Shown piece after piece: positions 1 through 7,773 of a stretch of 64,000 nucleotides of DNA. This DNA is from CAYYMH01 sp964472785 (GTDB lineage: Bacteria > Zhuqueibacterota > Zhuqueibacteria > Thermofontimicrobiales > Thermofontimicrobiaceae), in the NCBI GenBank assembly GCA_964472785.1, contig CAYYMH010000016.1, positions 1 through 64,000 of the forward strand, read 5' to 3'. The notes under the pieces are model-generated. The model had not been told where the DNA came from, did not search any database, and saw only the letters and a list, made by a program, of their open reading frames with translations. The position numbers and the translations under genes were made by a program. The first letter of the stretch is position 1. Each line of letters starts with the position of its first letter.

Positions 1-118
1 AGATTAAATACTGATTAAATTTATCAATTTCAAGCAAAGCTTTTATTAAATTATAGGTATAGTTGCCTACTCCAGTTTTTTCATTAATGACTAATCTTGA
101 ATCTATACAGATCTTCAT
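1..118 (-). CDS. Glycosyltransferase family 4 (GT-B), N-terminal fragment
   Basis: This is a partial gene cut by the left window edge; only the first 39 codons are present. Reading the minus strand from the ATG at 118 gives a start MKICIDSRLVINEKTGVGNY followed by TYNLIKALLEID, the classic first strand and loop of GT4-type glycosyltransferases (IDxR...TGVGxYTxNLI). Such enzymes transfer a sugar from a nucleotide donor onto a growing lipid-linked polysaccharide repeat at the cytoplasmic membrane face. It starts 2 bases beyond the stop codon of the polymerase gene, so it is the next gene of the same operon. Base composition is very AT-rich, like the polymerase gene and unlike the GT2 gene beyond. 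The family is clear; donor and acceptor cannot be told. Confidence 0.75.
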   Translation of the reverse strand, partial: MKICIDSRLVINEKTGVGNYTYNLIKALLEIDKFNQYLI

Positions 119-120
119 AA

Positions 121-1524
121 TTAAATATTTTTGTATTTCATCGTTCTTTGTGAAATATATAATAAAGCTATATATAGAAAGATTAAATTGAAAATAAGAA
201 AAGAACCAACTACTGCAAAATCACCTCTGAGTTCACTAAAAATATATGGGACAAAAAAGGCATAGACAACGACTACGTTTGAATTTTTCAAGTTCTTTAT
301 TAAAAATTCATATAAGACACGACAAGCGATGCCAAATATAAACATCCCTATAATTATTCCAATTAAATGAAAATTTAGATAAAGCTCGCCCAATAGAGAA
401 GGTGCTACCGTTACATTGGCTTTATGATGTTTAGGATATACATATTTAGTTACAATCAACCCAGCACCTTGAGGTTTAGATTCCCAGATACGAGAGGGAA
501 TTGGTTTAAAAACTAAATTTAGGATAGTTTTCCCATATTGGAATTCGATTGTTTCAGGCGTGTTTTTCACAATATCTTTTGTTCTTATTAATTGATCGAA
601 ATTATTAATTAATGACCTGTATAAATAAACCAATCCAACTCTCTTTTCTATCGACTCGAATGCGATTTTTTTCTTTGCTTTTGAAAGTTCTCGATATTCA
701 CCGAAAATTGTTAGAAATATTAACAGTGCTATTCCGTATGTTGACAATCTTAAAATACTTATTCTTTTTTTCGCATAATGATAGACAGCAATTAAAGAAA
801 TAATTAAAGCAATTATGTGACCTCTTTCCCCTAACGATCCAAAAATTATTAATGCAAAAAAAATAGTAACTAAAAACAATCTTCTATTTTTATAATTTTT
901 AACAGAATCATAAAATAAAATCAACAATGGTATTTTTACTATTAATACACCCATAAAAATAAAAGCTGATCCAGTAGTAATATTTATAGTAGCACTATGA
1001 ATATTGTTAAAATATTCTGAAATTCCTCCTGTAAGTTTAATAACAACAAAAAAAGCGATTAAAGAAAACATGAAATATATCAATGTGATTTCTTTTACTT
1101 TTTTATCTGACCACTCATGATCTATTTTTTTATTATTAGCAAATATTATTTTCCCAATTTTACTAAAATAACCAATTTGAAAAAAATGCAATCCTATTAT
1201 CGAGTAGAATATTGTATAATTATAAAAAATTTCATCTTCAATGATGACTTGTTTATTAAATATCAACAAATCGATTGCCCGCACCCCAAAAAATAAAAGA
1301 TAAAATGAGGTAAAGATAACCAACGGAGAAAATAAATCCAGGAAACCATCTTTTATCTTCAAATAAATTAAGGGAAGGATGCCTGCGACAAAAAGATAAT
1401 TTATTAGAACCTTGTATAAAAAAAAGTCTTTGTTAATTGAAGATAATAAGATCGCAGCTTCCAAAATAATTATAACAAAAAACCATTTCAGAAACAAGTA
1501 GTTTTTTCTCAGTGCATTATTCAT
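121..1524 (-). CDS. Wzy-type oligosaccharide repeat-unit polymerase
   Basis: This 467-residue protein is almost entirely hydrophobic, with roughly 10-12 predicted membrane spans. A large hydrophilic loop lies at about residues 265-365 and ends in a PIPSRIWESKPQGAGL-type segment, followed by more spans. This layout and length fit O-antigen/capsule polymerases (Wzy), which join lipid-linked repeat units on the periplasmic side of the inner membrane. Wzy sequences are poorly conserved, so the call rests on topology plus context: glycosyltransferases flank it directly and Wzx, Wzz and Wza-like genes lie upstream in the same orientation. An O-antigen ligase is a less likely alternative. The start is 3 bases past the stop of the preceding GT2 gene. 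The gene is strikingly AT-rich, suggesting separate acquisition of the repeat-specific part of the locus. Confidence 0.72.
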   Translation of the reverse strand: MNNALRKNYLFLKWFFVIIILEAAILLSSINKDFFLYKVLINYLFVAGILPLIYLKIKDGFLDLFSPLVIFTSFYLLFFGVRAIDLLIFNKQVIIEDEIFYNYTIFYSIIGLHFFQIGYFSKIGKIIFANNKKIDHEWSDKKVKEITLIYFMFSLIAFFVVIKLTGGISEYFNNIHSATINITTGSAFIFMGVLIVKIPLLILFYDSVKNYKNRRLFLVTIFFALIIFGSLGERGHIIALIISLIAVYHYAKKRISILRLSTYGIALLIFLTIFGEYRELSKAKKKIAFESIEKRVGLVYLYRSLINNFDQLIRTKDIVKNTPETIEFQYGKTILNLVFKPIPSRIWESKPQGAGLIVTKYVYPKHHKANVTVAPSLLGELYLNFHLIGIIIGMFIFGIACRVLYEFLIKNLKNSNVVVVYAFFVPYIFSELRGDFAVVGSFLIFNLIFLYIALLYISQRTMKYKNI

Positions 1525-1527
1525 GTT

Positions 1528-2442
1528 TTAAATAAATTTTTTTATACCGTCACACCAACCAATGACTAAAGATTTTACTCTGGAAAATATCTTTTCATGG
1601 TCATGAAAAATCAGTTTCCGCATTAAAATTCTGCCAAGTCGTTCGAATAAAATAAGCGTGCCAAAAAAATAAGATACAAATAAGTATTGGTGATAGTTCC
1701 TTTTTAGAAATAAGAAATAATTCCTCATCCGATAATAATCCCGAAACGCCCGGTTGGTCGCAGCACTGACTTTATGCCAGATCACTGAATCAGGAACAAA
1801 AAGCACGCTGAATCCGGCCTGCCGGGCGCGCAGGCAAAAGTCCACATCTTCGTAGTACATAAAATAGTCCGGATCGAGTGCACCGATTTTCTCCACCACT
1901 TCTCTCTTGATCAGCATACAGCAGCCGGACACAAAACCCACCTCCCGCGTCACATCAAACTGTCCGTGGTCAATTTTATTTTCCCCGTATTGGAAAGTGC
2001 GCTTTGTCAGCTTCGAGATCCCGCCGCCGGCAGACCAGATTTTCCTCCTGTCATTAAAATAATAAATCTTGCTGCCCAGCACGCCCGCGCTTTTATGTTC
2101 CGAGGCATCATTTACAAGCGCCGTCAAAAAACCGGCGTCAACAATGGTGTCATTATTGAGCAGCAAAATATAATCCGCCTTTCCCTGCATCGCAAATTCG
2201 ATGCCAACATTGTTGCCTGCCGCAAAGCCCAGATTGGCGTCATTTTGCAGCAGATGAATACCGGCAGTCTGTTTCAGCTTTTCCGCGCTTCCGTCCGTGG
2301 AATGATTATCCACCACCACAATCGAACAATTGGGATACGTGATCCCTTTCAGCGACTCGATACAGGCTTTGGTATCATCATAATTATTCCACGTCAACAC
2401 GACGATAACAACTTTCGGCGGATATCCCTCTGCGAACGTCAT
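1528..2442 (-). CDS. GT2 family glycosyltransferase (rhamnosyltransferase-like)
   Basis: This 304-residue GT-A fold glycosyltransferase begins with a strand VVIVVLTWNN at about residue 11, followed by the nucleotide-binding VVDNHSTDGS at about 42 and a DXD-equivalent LLLNNDT at about 95. The centre has SGCCMLIKREVVEKIG and FMYYEDVDFCLRARQAG, the acceptor-side EDxDxxxR motif typical of rhamnosyltransferase-like GT2 enzymes. A C-terminal hydrophobic helix (YLFVSYFFGTLILF) suggests membrane association. Its ATG overlaps the TGA of the upstream phosphodiesterase gene (ATGA), so the two are translationally coupled. It probably adds one sugar to the polysaccharide repeat; the sugar is not predictable. 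Base composition is balanced, in sharp contrast with the AT-rich polymerase gene downstream. Confidence 0.88.
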   Translation of the reverse strand: MTFAEGYPPKVVIVVLTWNNYDDTKACIESLKGITYPNCSIVVVDNHSTDGSAEKLKQTAGIHLLQNDANLGFAAGNNVGIEFAMQGKADYILLLNNDTIVDAGFLTALVNDASEHKSAGVLGSKIYYFNDRRKIWSAGGGISKLTKRTFQYGENKIDHGQFDVTREVGFVSGCCMLIKREVVEKIGALDPDYFMYYEDVDFCLRARQAGFSVLFVPDSVIWHKVSAATNRAFRDYYRMRNYFLFLKRNYHQYLFVSYFFGTLILFERLGRILMRKLIFHDHEKIFSRVKSLVIGWCDGIKKFI

Positions 2443-4091
2443 TCAATATATCCCAGTCCTTTTAAGCGTTCGATCACCCTGTCATCTTTCGTTTGGGACT
2501 CTTTTGTACCGGATTTTAATTCGGTTTGCTTTTCCGTTTCCCTGCTGAATGTTATTGGGTACTTTTCCAACATCCCTTTTTTGAGCGCTGAAACCAGCAC
2601 GCTGCCGTCCATGGATTCCGGTACCGGTTGCCGCATCAAATATAAAACCGTCGGCGCGATATCGGTTAACTGTGCCGTTTCGATTTCCGCGTTGCTTAAA
2701 AAATCTGCGCCGACGCCCAGAAAAATACCATTCGGGTGATGCCCGTTCTCTCTTTCGGGATCGAATATTTTTATCGGAAACGACGCCTTGATCAGCAGCC
2801 GATCCGTTTCGAGAACAATATCCGGCGCTTCGTTGAGTTTTTCACCATGATAGACATCCTCCCGCGCCCAGACATTTTTAAAAACCGGTGTTCCGTCTGC
2901 GGTTTTGAGTCGCTTTAATTTGTCAATCAATTCCTGCCGCAGGTGTTCGTACTGGCTCTCCGTTACTATTCCGTTTATGAACCGCCGGGCAGTATTGATA
3001 AAAATTCCGTTCATGTCATGACTGGTGCTGCACGCCTGAGTCTTTTCCGCGTCCACACTTATTTTAGCTTTAATTTCAATATTTAGCCGGTCGCGCAGCC
3101 ACCTGTAAAGCGGACTGACGACTCTGTTTACCAGACTGATTTTTTGGATAATCCGCCGGATAAAGAGCGGCACCCGGAATTTTGTAACCACATTTTTATC
3201 AGCGTTGTCCCAGTCCTGTTCGATTTGATGTTTGTCCGTCTGATTCTCTTCGTCTTTCACTTGTAAATAGCCCTGCTGGTGCAGCCATTCGTTAATGAAG
3301 AATTTACCATCATACACATCAAAGCCGTGGTCCGACACCAGTATCAGATTATCTTTTTCTCCCATTTGTTGGGCAAACCAATAGATATAATTATCCAGTT
3401 CCTCGTAATATTGGAGCGCGTTCGGATGTTGTTCCCATTTCCCCGTGACAAGCTCATCAAACACAACATGCTGAATCCAATCCGAGCCGCTGAACAGCAC
3501 AAAAAAGAAATCCCAATCTCTGTGGAACAATTCCTTCGCAACCTCAAAGCGGGTTCGCTCTAATTTTCGAATATCGTCGAGGTAGGCATCGACTTTTCCG
3601 GAGCGTAATAGTCTCATGTCCGGCGCTAATTTATAATTCTCAAGTTGGAGAATTTCATCTTTCAGCGATTCCGGAAACACAAATTGATCGCCTTTGGTGA
3701 GCAGACTGGTTATGGTAATCTCCTCTGTTCGGGGCGGATAGGAAACCGGTAAATTGATCAAGATACATTTTTTGCCGTCATTGACCAAAAGCTCATAAAA
3801 TGTGGTGCCGTGAATATGTTCGGTTGAAATCGTCTTCAGCGAATCCAGCGTTGAATTGGGAAACGTGAAGTCGAAACAGCCGTGTTTCCCCGGATTCTTC
3901 CCCAAGGCAAACGAAACCCATGCCGGTCCGGTAATCGGCGGAATGGTTGATTTAAGGGTTCCCCGCGCACCTTTTCTGATCAGTTCGCGTAGATGAGCCA
4001 TCTTTCCCGCCTCCATCAGCAGATCAAACAGACGCCAGGTCCCGCCATCCACACCGATGACGATTGTTTTTTTTGATTTGTTTTTAGTCAC
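2439..4091 (-). CDS. Alkaline-phosphatase superfamily phosphodiesterase/nucleotide pyrophosphatase
   Basis: This 550-residue protein starts at a GTG codon (MTKNKSKKTIVIGVDGGTWR). It shows the metal-binding GVDGGTW at about residue 13, a nucleophile region TIPPITGPAWVSF with the Thr that replaces Ser in type I phosphodiesterases, FALGKNPGKHGCFDF, and the second metal cluster LVSDHGFDVYDGKFFINEWL near residue 255. These identify the type I phosphodiesterase/nucleotide pyrophosphatase branch of the alkaline phosphatase superfamily. Homologues are common in surface-glycan clusters, where they may hydrolyse or transfer phospho-groups; the substrate here is unknown. No signal peptide is visible, so a cytoplasmic location is likely. 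It couples to the GT2 gene by an ATGA overlap. Upstream lies the hairpin repeat array, which separates it from the flippase half of the locus. Confidence 0.83.
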   Translation of the reverse strand: MTKNKSKKTIVIGVDGGTWRLFDLLMEAGKMAHLRELIRKGARGTLKSTIPPITGPAWVSFALGKNPGKHGCFDFTFPNSTLDSLKTISTEHIHGTTFYELLVNDGKKCILINLPVSYPPRTEEITITSLLTKGDQFVFPESLKDEILQLENYKLAPDMRLLRSGKVDAYLDDIRKLERTRFEVAKELFHRDWDFFFVLFSGSDWIQHVVFDELVTGKWEQHPNALQYYEELDNYIYWFAQQMGEKDNLILVSDHGFDVYDGKFFINEWLHQQGYLQVKDEENQTDKHQIEQDWDNADKNVVTKFRVPLFIRRIIQKISLVNRVVSPLYRWLRDRLNIEIKAKISVDAEKTQACSTSHDMNGIFINTARRFINGIVTESQYEHLRQELIDKLKRLKTADGTPVFKNVWAREDVYHGEKLNEAPDIVLETDRLLIKASFPIKIFDPERENGHHPNGIFLGVGADFLSNAEIETAQLTDIAPTVLYLMRQPVPESMDGSVLVSALKKGMLEKYPITFSRETEKQTELKSGTKESQTKDDRVIERLKGLGYIE

Positions 4092-4138
4092 GATTCAATT
4101 TTTTAAAGGTAATTCCGGAATTAATCCGTCAGGATTTT

Positions 4139-5475
4139 ATGTCGTCCCTAACGAAACCTTCTCTAAATACGACACATTAGTAACTGGATTATTCGGGTTA
4201 AAATAAATTTTTCTACCCAGACCCACTTTAACTTTAGTTTTGCAATATGATTTTTGGTGATCGCTCACACCACCAGAGTCCTTTTAAGGACTCAATATTT
4301 ATAACACTGCCAAAAACAAATAAATCTTCGTGCCGTAGGTACGAGATATCTGTTATTCACCGGCGTTTCCTATCGCGCCCCTACGGGGCTTATTCTATTT
4401 GGGGACGGTGTGGTTACTATAAATATCTTGTCCCTAAAGGGACATTCTTCCATGCTGCTCTATAGTAATTGGTTCTTTAGGGTCAAATAAATTTTCTTCC
4501 AAAACCATTTTGACTTCACCTTTGCACCACAATTTCCGGGCATCATTCGCACCACCAGAGTCCTTTTAAGGACTCAATATTTATAACACTGCCAAAAACA
4601 ATTAAATCTTCGTGCCGTAAGGTACGAGATATCTGTTATTCACCGGCGTTTCCTATCGCGCCCCTACGGGGCTTATTCTATGTGGGGACGGTGGTTACTA
4701 TAAATATCCTGTCCCCTAAAGGGACATTCTTCCATGCTGCTCTATAGTAATTGGTTCTTTCGGGTCGAATAAATTTTCTTCCAAAACCATTTCGACTTCT
4801 CCCCTTCTCACCACAATCTTTGGGCATCGCTCGCACCACCAGAGTCCTTTTAAGGACTCAATATTTATAGCTACGACAAAAACAAATGAATCTTCGTGCC
4901 GTAGGTACGATATATCTGTTATTCACCAGCGTTTCCTATCGCGCCCCTACGGGGCTTATTCTACGTGGGGACGGTGGTTTACTATAAATATCCTGTCCCT
5001 AAAGGGACAGAATTCCAAATCGGCATTTTAGTAATTGGTTCATTAGGGTCGAATTAATTTTCTTCCAAAACCATTTCGACTTCAATTTTTCTCCACAATT
5101 TCCGGGCATCATTCACACCACCAGAGTCCTTTTAAGGACTCAATATTTATAGCACTGCCAAAAACAAATAAATCTTCGTGCCGTAGGTACGAGATATCTG
5201 TTATTCACCGGCGTTTCCTATCGCGCCCCTACGGGGCTTATTCTACGTGGGGAAGGTGGTTACTATAAATATCCTGTCCCTAAAGGGACAGAATTCCAAA
5301 TCGGCATTTTAGTAATTGGTTCATTAGGGTCGAATTAATTTTCTTCCAAAACCATTTCGACTTCAATTTTTCTCCACAATTTCCGGGCATCGCTCGCACC
5401 ATAAGAGTCCTTTTAAGGACTCAATATTTATAACACTGCCAAAAACAAAAAATCTTCGTGCCGTAGGTACGAGAT
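4139..5475. repeat. Tandem array of ~282-bp units, each carrying four small hairpins
   Basis: The same unit repeats head to tail with a period of 281-284 bases. The palindrome AGTCCTTTTAAGGACT recurs at 4277, 4559, 4843, 5125 and 5406. Each unit then has an imperfect hairpin CGTGCCGTAGGTACG (4329, 4611 with an extra A, 4895, 5177, 5457), a hairpin GCCCCTACGGGGC (4377, 4660, 4943, 5225), and TGTCCCTAAAGGGACA (4429, 4710 with an extra C, 4994, 5275). A degenerate half-unit occupies about 4139-4276. The two copies nearest the transposase are almost identical to each other, while the outer ones are more diverged. The fifth copy stops at 5475, just before the stop codon of the transposase gene. 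No convincing coding sequence was found in the array. It fills the gap between the flippase and phosphodiesterase genes of the polysaccharide locus. Confidence 0.95.
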
Positions 5476-5477
5476 AA

Positions 5478-5942
5478 TCATTCCTCAATGTCCTTTAAAA
5501 TATATCGTTCATCATAAGGAATCTTAAACCGCCTCAACAACTCAATATATTCCTCCCGAAACGTCTTCTTTTTATAATGCTGCTCCTGATTCTTGATATA
5601 TCTTACAACAAAATCTATATGCGAGTGCGAATACGAAAACGCACCGTATCCGGGCTGCCATTGGAATTTGCCACGTATGAAACCCTTTTCATTCACCCAA
5701 TGTGACGCGCCTCCCTTTATATCTTGCATCAAGTCAGGAATCGGTTGATGCGGTTTATAACCCACAAAAACATGCAGATGGTTGGCTATCCCATTTATCG
5801 CTATTAGCTTGTGTTTATTATTTTGTACAATGCCGGTAATATATTTATAGAGTTCATCCTTCCAGGCTGATCTAATTAATGAAGTTCTATTCTCTACTGC
5901 AAATACGAATTGTAGATATATTTGTGTATATGTGTTTGCCAA
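5478..5942 (-). mobile_element. IS200-like single-domain Y1 (HUH) transposase
   Basis: A 154-residue Y1 transposase (transposase IS200-like family). I choose the TTG start at 5942 because it gives MANTYTQIYLQFVFAVENR, the usual family N-terminus, and has a GGAG ribosome site 6 bases upstream; an ATG 15 bases earlier lacks one. The HUH metal-binding motif is NHLHVFVG near residue 55, the QWQPGYGAFSYS segment is at about 96, and the catalytic tyrosine is in YIKNQEQHYKK near residue 120. All key residues are present, so it may be active. Such enzymes cut and join single-stranded DNA at hairpin-marked ends. The hairpin array starts 2 bases past its stop codon and a further 14-bp-stem hairpin lies about 140 bases upstream, so it plausibly acts on these repeats in the manner of REP-associated transposases. 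No TnpB accessory gene is present. Confidence 0.92.
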
Positions 5943-6083
5943 AATTAACTCCATCATATTAAATTAAAAGTCAGATATCTTGTTTTATCAAAAGGATTTT
6001 ATGACAAATATCTTTTTTAAACCACAACGCCACGAAGATTTTACAAACAACAAAATGTATCCTCTCAATATTTTGTGGCAATA

Positions 6084-6114
6084 CCCTTTCAAAGGTTTTG
6101 AACCTTTGAAAGGG
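6084..6114. repeat. Perfect hairpin, 14-bp stem, 3-base loop
   Basis: The arm CCCTTTCAAAGGTT (6084-6097) is followed by TTG and its exact reverse complement (6101-6114). It lies between the transposase gene and the flippase gene. It has no U-tract on either side, so a terminator role is unlikely; an IS200-associated or REP-like palindrome is more plausible. Flanking sequence (about 6019-6037 and 6180-6198) vaguely resembles the dispersed CACAGAG/CTCTGTG inverted repeats found near 59,400 and 62,500. Confidence 0.85.
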
Positions 6115-6216
6115 TGCATGTCTATCTGTGTTTGAATAGATACAACAAAATATTATGTATTCAATCGTGGTGCATTCTGTGCATACTTGGTGTTCTTTAT
6201 GTTAAAAAAGTGACTC

Positions 6217-7764
6217 TCATGATTTCCCAAATTTCAACAACAGCGTTCTTAAAACGAGCCGATCCTCCTCATCCAATCCCATGATCCGCATGATCAACAG
6301 ATACCCTGCCGAAAACAGAATAATTCCTCCCACCAGAATGGCAACCTGATTCTGCAGCTGCAAACTCGCCGCGACAAACCAGCCAATTAATGCCACTACA
6401 ACCCCGGAGATAACCGGCTTGTAAAACTTTATGTTGTACGGATGAAATCCGAGTCGCTGGTACACCTGAAACAACATGACCAGATTAATAATGACAATCG
6501 ACGAGGCTGTCGCAATCGCTGCACCGATAATCCCGAACTTCGGAATTAACAACGCGTTCAGCAGGATATTCAAAACACAAACGCCGATGGTGTCATACAT
6601 CACCAGCTTTTCATTTTCCGACATCATCAGCATATACTTAACCGAACCAACGCCTGCGTTTGCCAGATGTGCGAAAGCCAGGATCGACAAACTTAAATAT
6701 CCCACAACGAAATTCGCACCGAACAGCAACAGCACACTTTTGGACATCAGGGCAATCATCAAAAATACCGGGATGCTGAAGCCCAAAATCCACCGGGAGA
6801 CGGTTTTGAACAGCGCTGCCAATTCATCAAATTTTCCCCGGTGATAAAGATCAGAAATCCGCGGCGCAAAAATGGCCGTGAATGACATGATGATAAAATT
6901 GATGAAATATGCTGTTCTGACCGCCGTGTTGTAAATCCCAACCGCAGCAGCGGTCTCAAAGTAGCCGAGCATCAGCACATCGGTCCACATCACGATAAGA
7001 TTCAAAAAATTGACAAACAGCAACGGCATTGAGAATCGGATTAACGTTTTCGTCTCAGATATCGGTTTCAACTCCGACGTCGTCAGTTCTGGAAACAACT
7101 TGATGAGAAAGAAAAACGCCAGCAAAGCACAAATCACAAACGAAAGTACATAAGCGAATGCCACGCCGGCTAATTTAATTCCAATGAGAAAGAACACACC
7201 GATAAGCACAATGTTCGAAATTGGATTTGTAAAAAACTCCACGTACACCCGGTACTTCAACGTATGGAATGCCTGCGTGCCGGCGAGCGCGACCATTGTA
7301 AGTGTCGAAAACGGCAAAGCGATCGACAATATTTTAATCACATTCTCCAGCGCTGGTTTGTTAAAAATATTTACAGAAATAAACTCTGCACTTAAAAATA
7401 AAATACATCCGAAAATAACGCTTGCTGCTAAAGATATCCGAACTGCGCTTTGAATTGTACCTTTGATTCGCCCATGTTCTCCCTGCCCGAAGTAGATGGC
7501 GACGTATTTCAACACGCCGCTTTCCAAACCCATTCTGCTCAACACGCCAAAGAACTCGATCAACACCAAGCCCAGAAAAAAGATGCCCATGCCTTCCGCA
7601 CCCAGAAACCACGCCAGCAGCATAACGTAAAAATAACGAATCCCGGCATTGAACATGCGCCCAAACAGATCGACTTTCGCGCCACGGACAATAGTCATTA
7701 AATGATCATTATCTGCCGCCTGGTTCAAACTGGCTGTATCTTCGGTAACTTTTTGATTCATCAC
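6217..7764 (-). CDS. Wzx-type polysaccharide flippase (MOP superfamily)
   Basis: This 515-residue integral membrane protein has about 12-14 hydrophobic segments and the pattern of polysaccharide biosynthesis flippases: a first amphipathic span near AKVDLFGRMFNAGIRYFYVMLLAWFLG, repeated gly-rich spans, and a C-terminal PKFGIIGAAIATASSIVIINL element typical of Wzx/RfbX proteins. The expected role is moving undecaprenyl-linked repeat units from the inner to the outer face of the cytoplasmic membrane, ahead of Wzy polymerisation. It lies 9 bases beyond the Wzi-like gene stop, in the same operon, and fits a Wzx/Wzy-dependent pathway with the polymerase at 121-1524. The N-terminal extension of about 25 residues before the first span is hydrophilic and unremarkable. 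Confidence 0.92.
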   Translation of the reverse strand: MMNQKVTEDTASLNQAADNDHLMTIVRGAKVDLFGRMFNAGIRYFYVMLLAWFLGAEGMGIFFLGLVLIEFFGVLSRMGLESGVLKYVAIYFGQGEHGRIKGTIQSAVRISLAASVIFGCILFLSAEFISVNIFNKPALENVIKILSIALPFSTLTMVALAGTQAFHTLKYRVYVEFFTNPISNIVLIGVFFLIGIKLAGVAFAYVLSFVICALLAFFFLIKLFPELTTSELKPISETKTLIRFSMPLLFVNFLNLIVMWTDVLMLGYFETAAAVGIYNTAVRTAYFINFIIMSFTAIFAPRISDLYHRGKFDELAALFKTVSRWILGFSIPVFLMIALMSKSVLLLFGANFVVGYLSLSILAFAHLANAGVGSVKYMLMMSENEKLVMYDTIGVCVLNILLNALLIPKFGIIGAAIATASSIVIINLVMLFQVYQRLGFHPYNIKFYKPVISGVVVALIGWFVAASLQLQNQVAILVGGIILFSAGYLLIMRIMGLDEEDRLVLRTLLLKFGKS

Positions 7765-7773
7765 TCACGCTGA

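Noticed and set aside
1966..2739. 257-codon plus-strand frame opposite the GT2 and phosphodiesterase genes
   Set aside because: It lies antisense to two well-supported genes, spans their junction, and its translation shows no domain or ribosome site.
4247..4465. 72-codon open frame inside the repeat array
   Set aside because: It spans three hairpins of one unit and is not open in the other copies, which carry indels (for example at 4620 and 4714) that break the frame; it is a by-product of the repeat.
4139..5475. CRISPR array
   Set aside because: The period is about 282 bases with conserved sequence throughout the unit; there are no short direct repeats with unique spacers.
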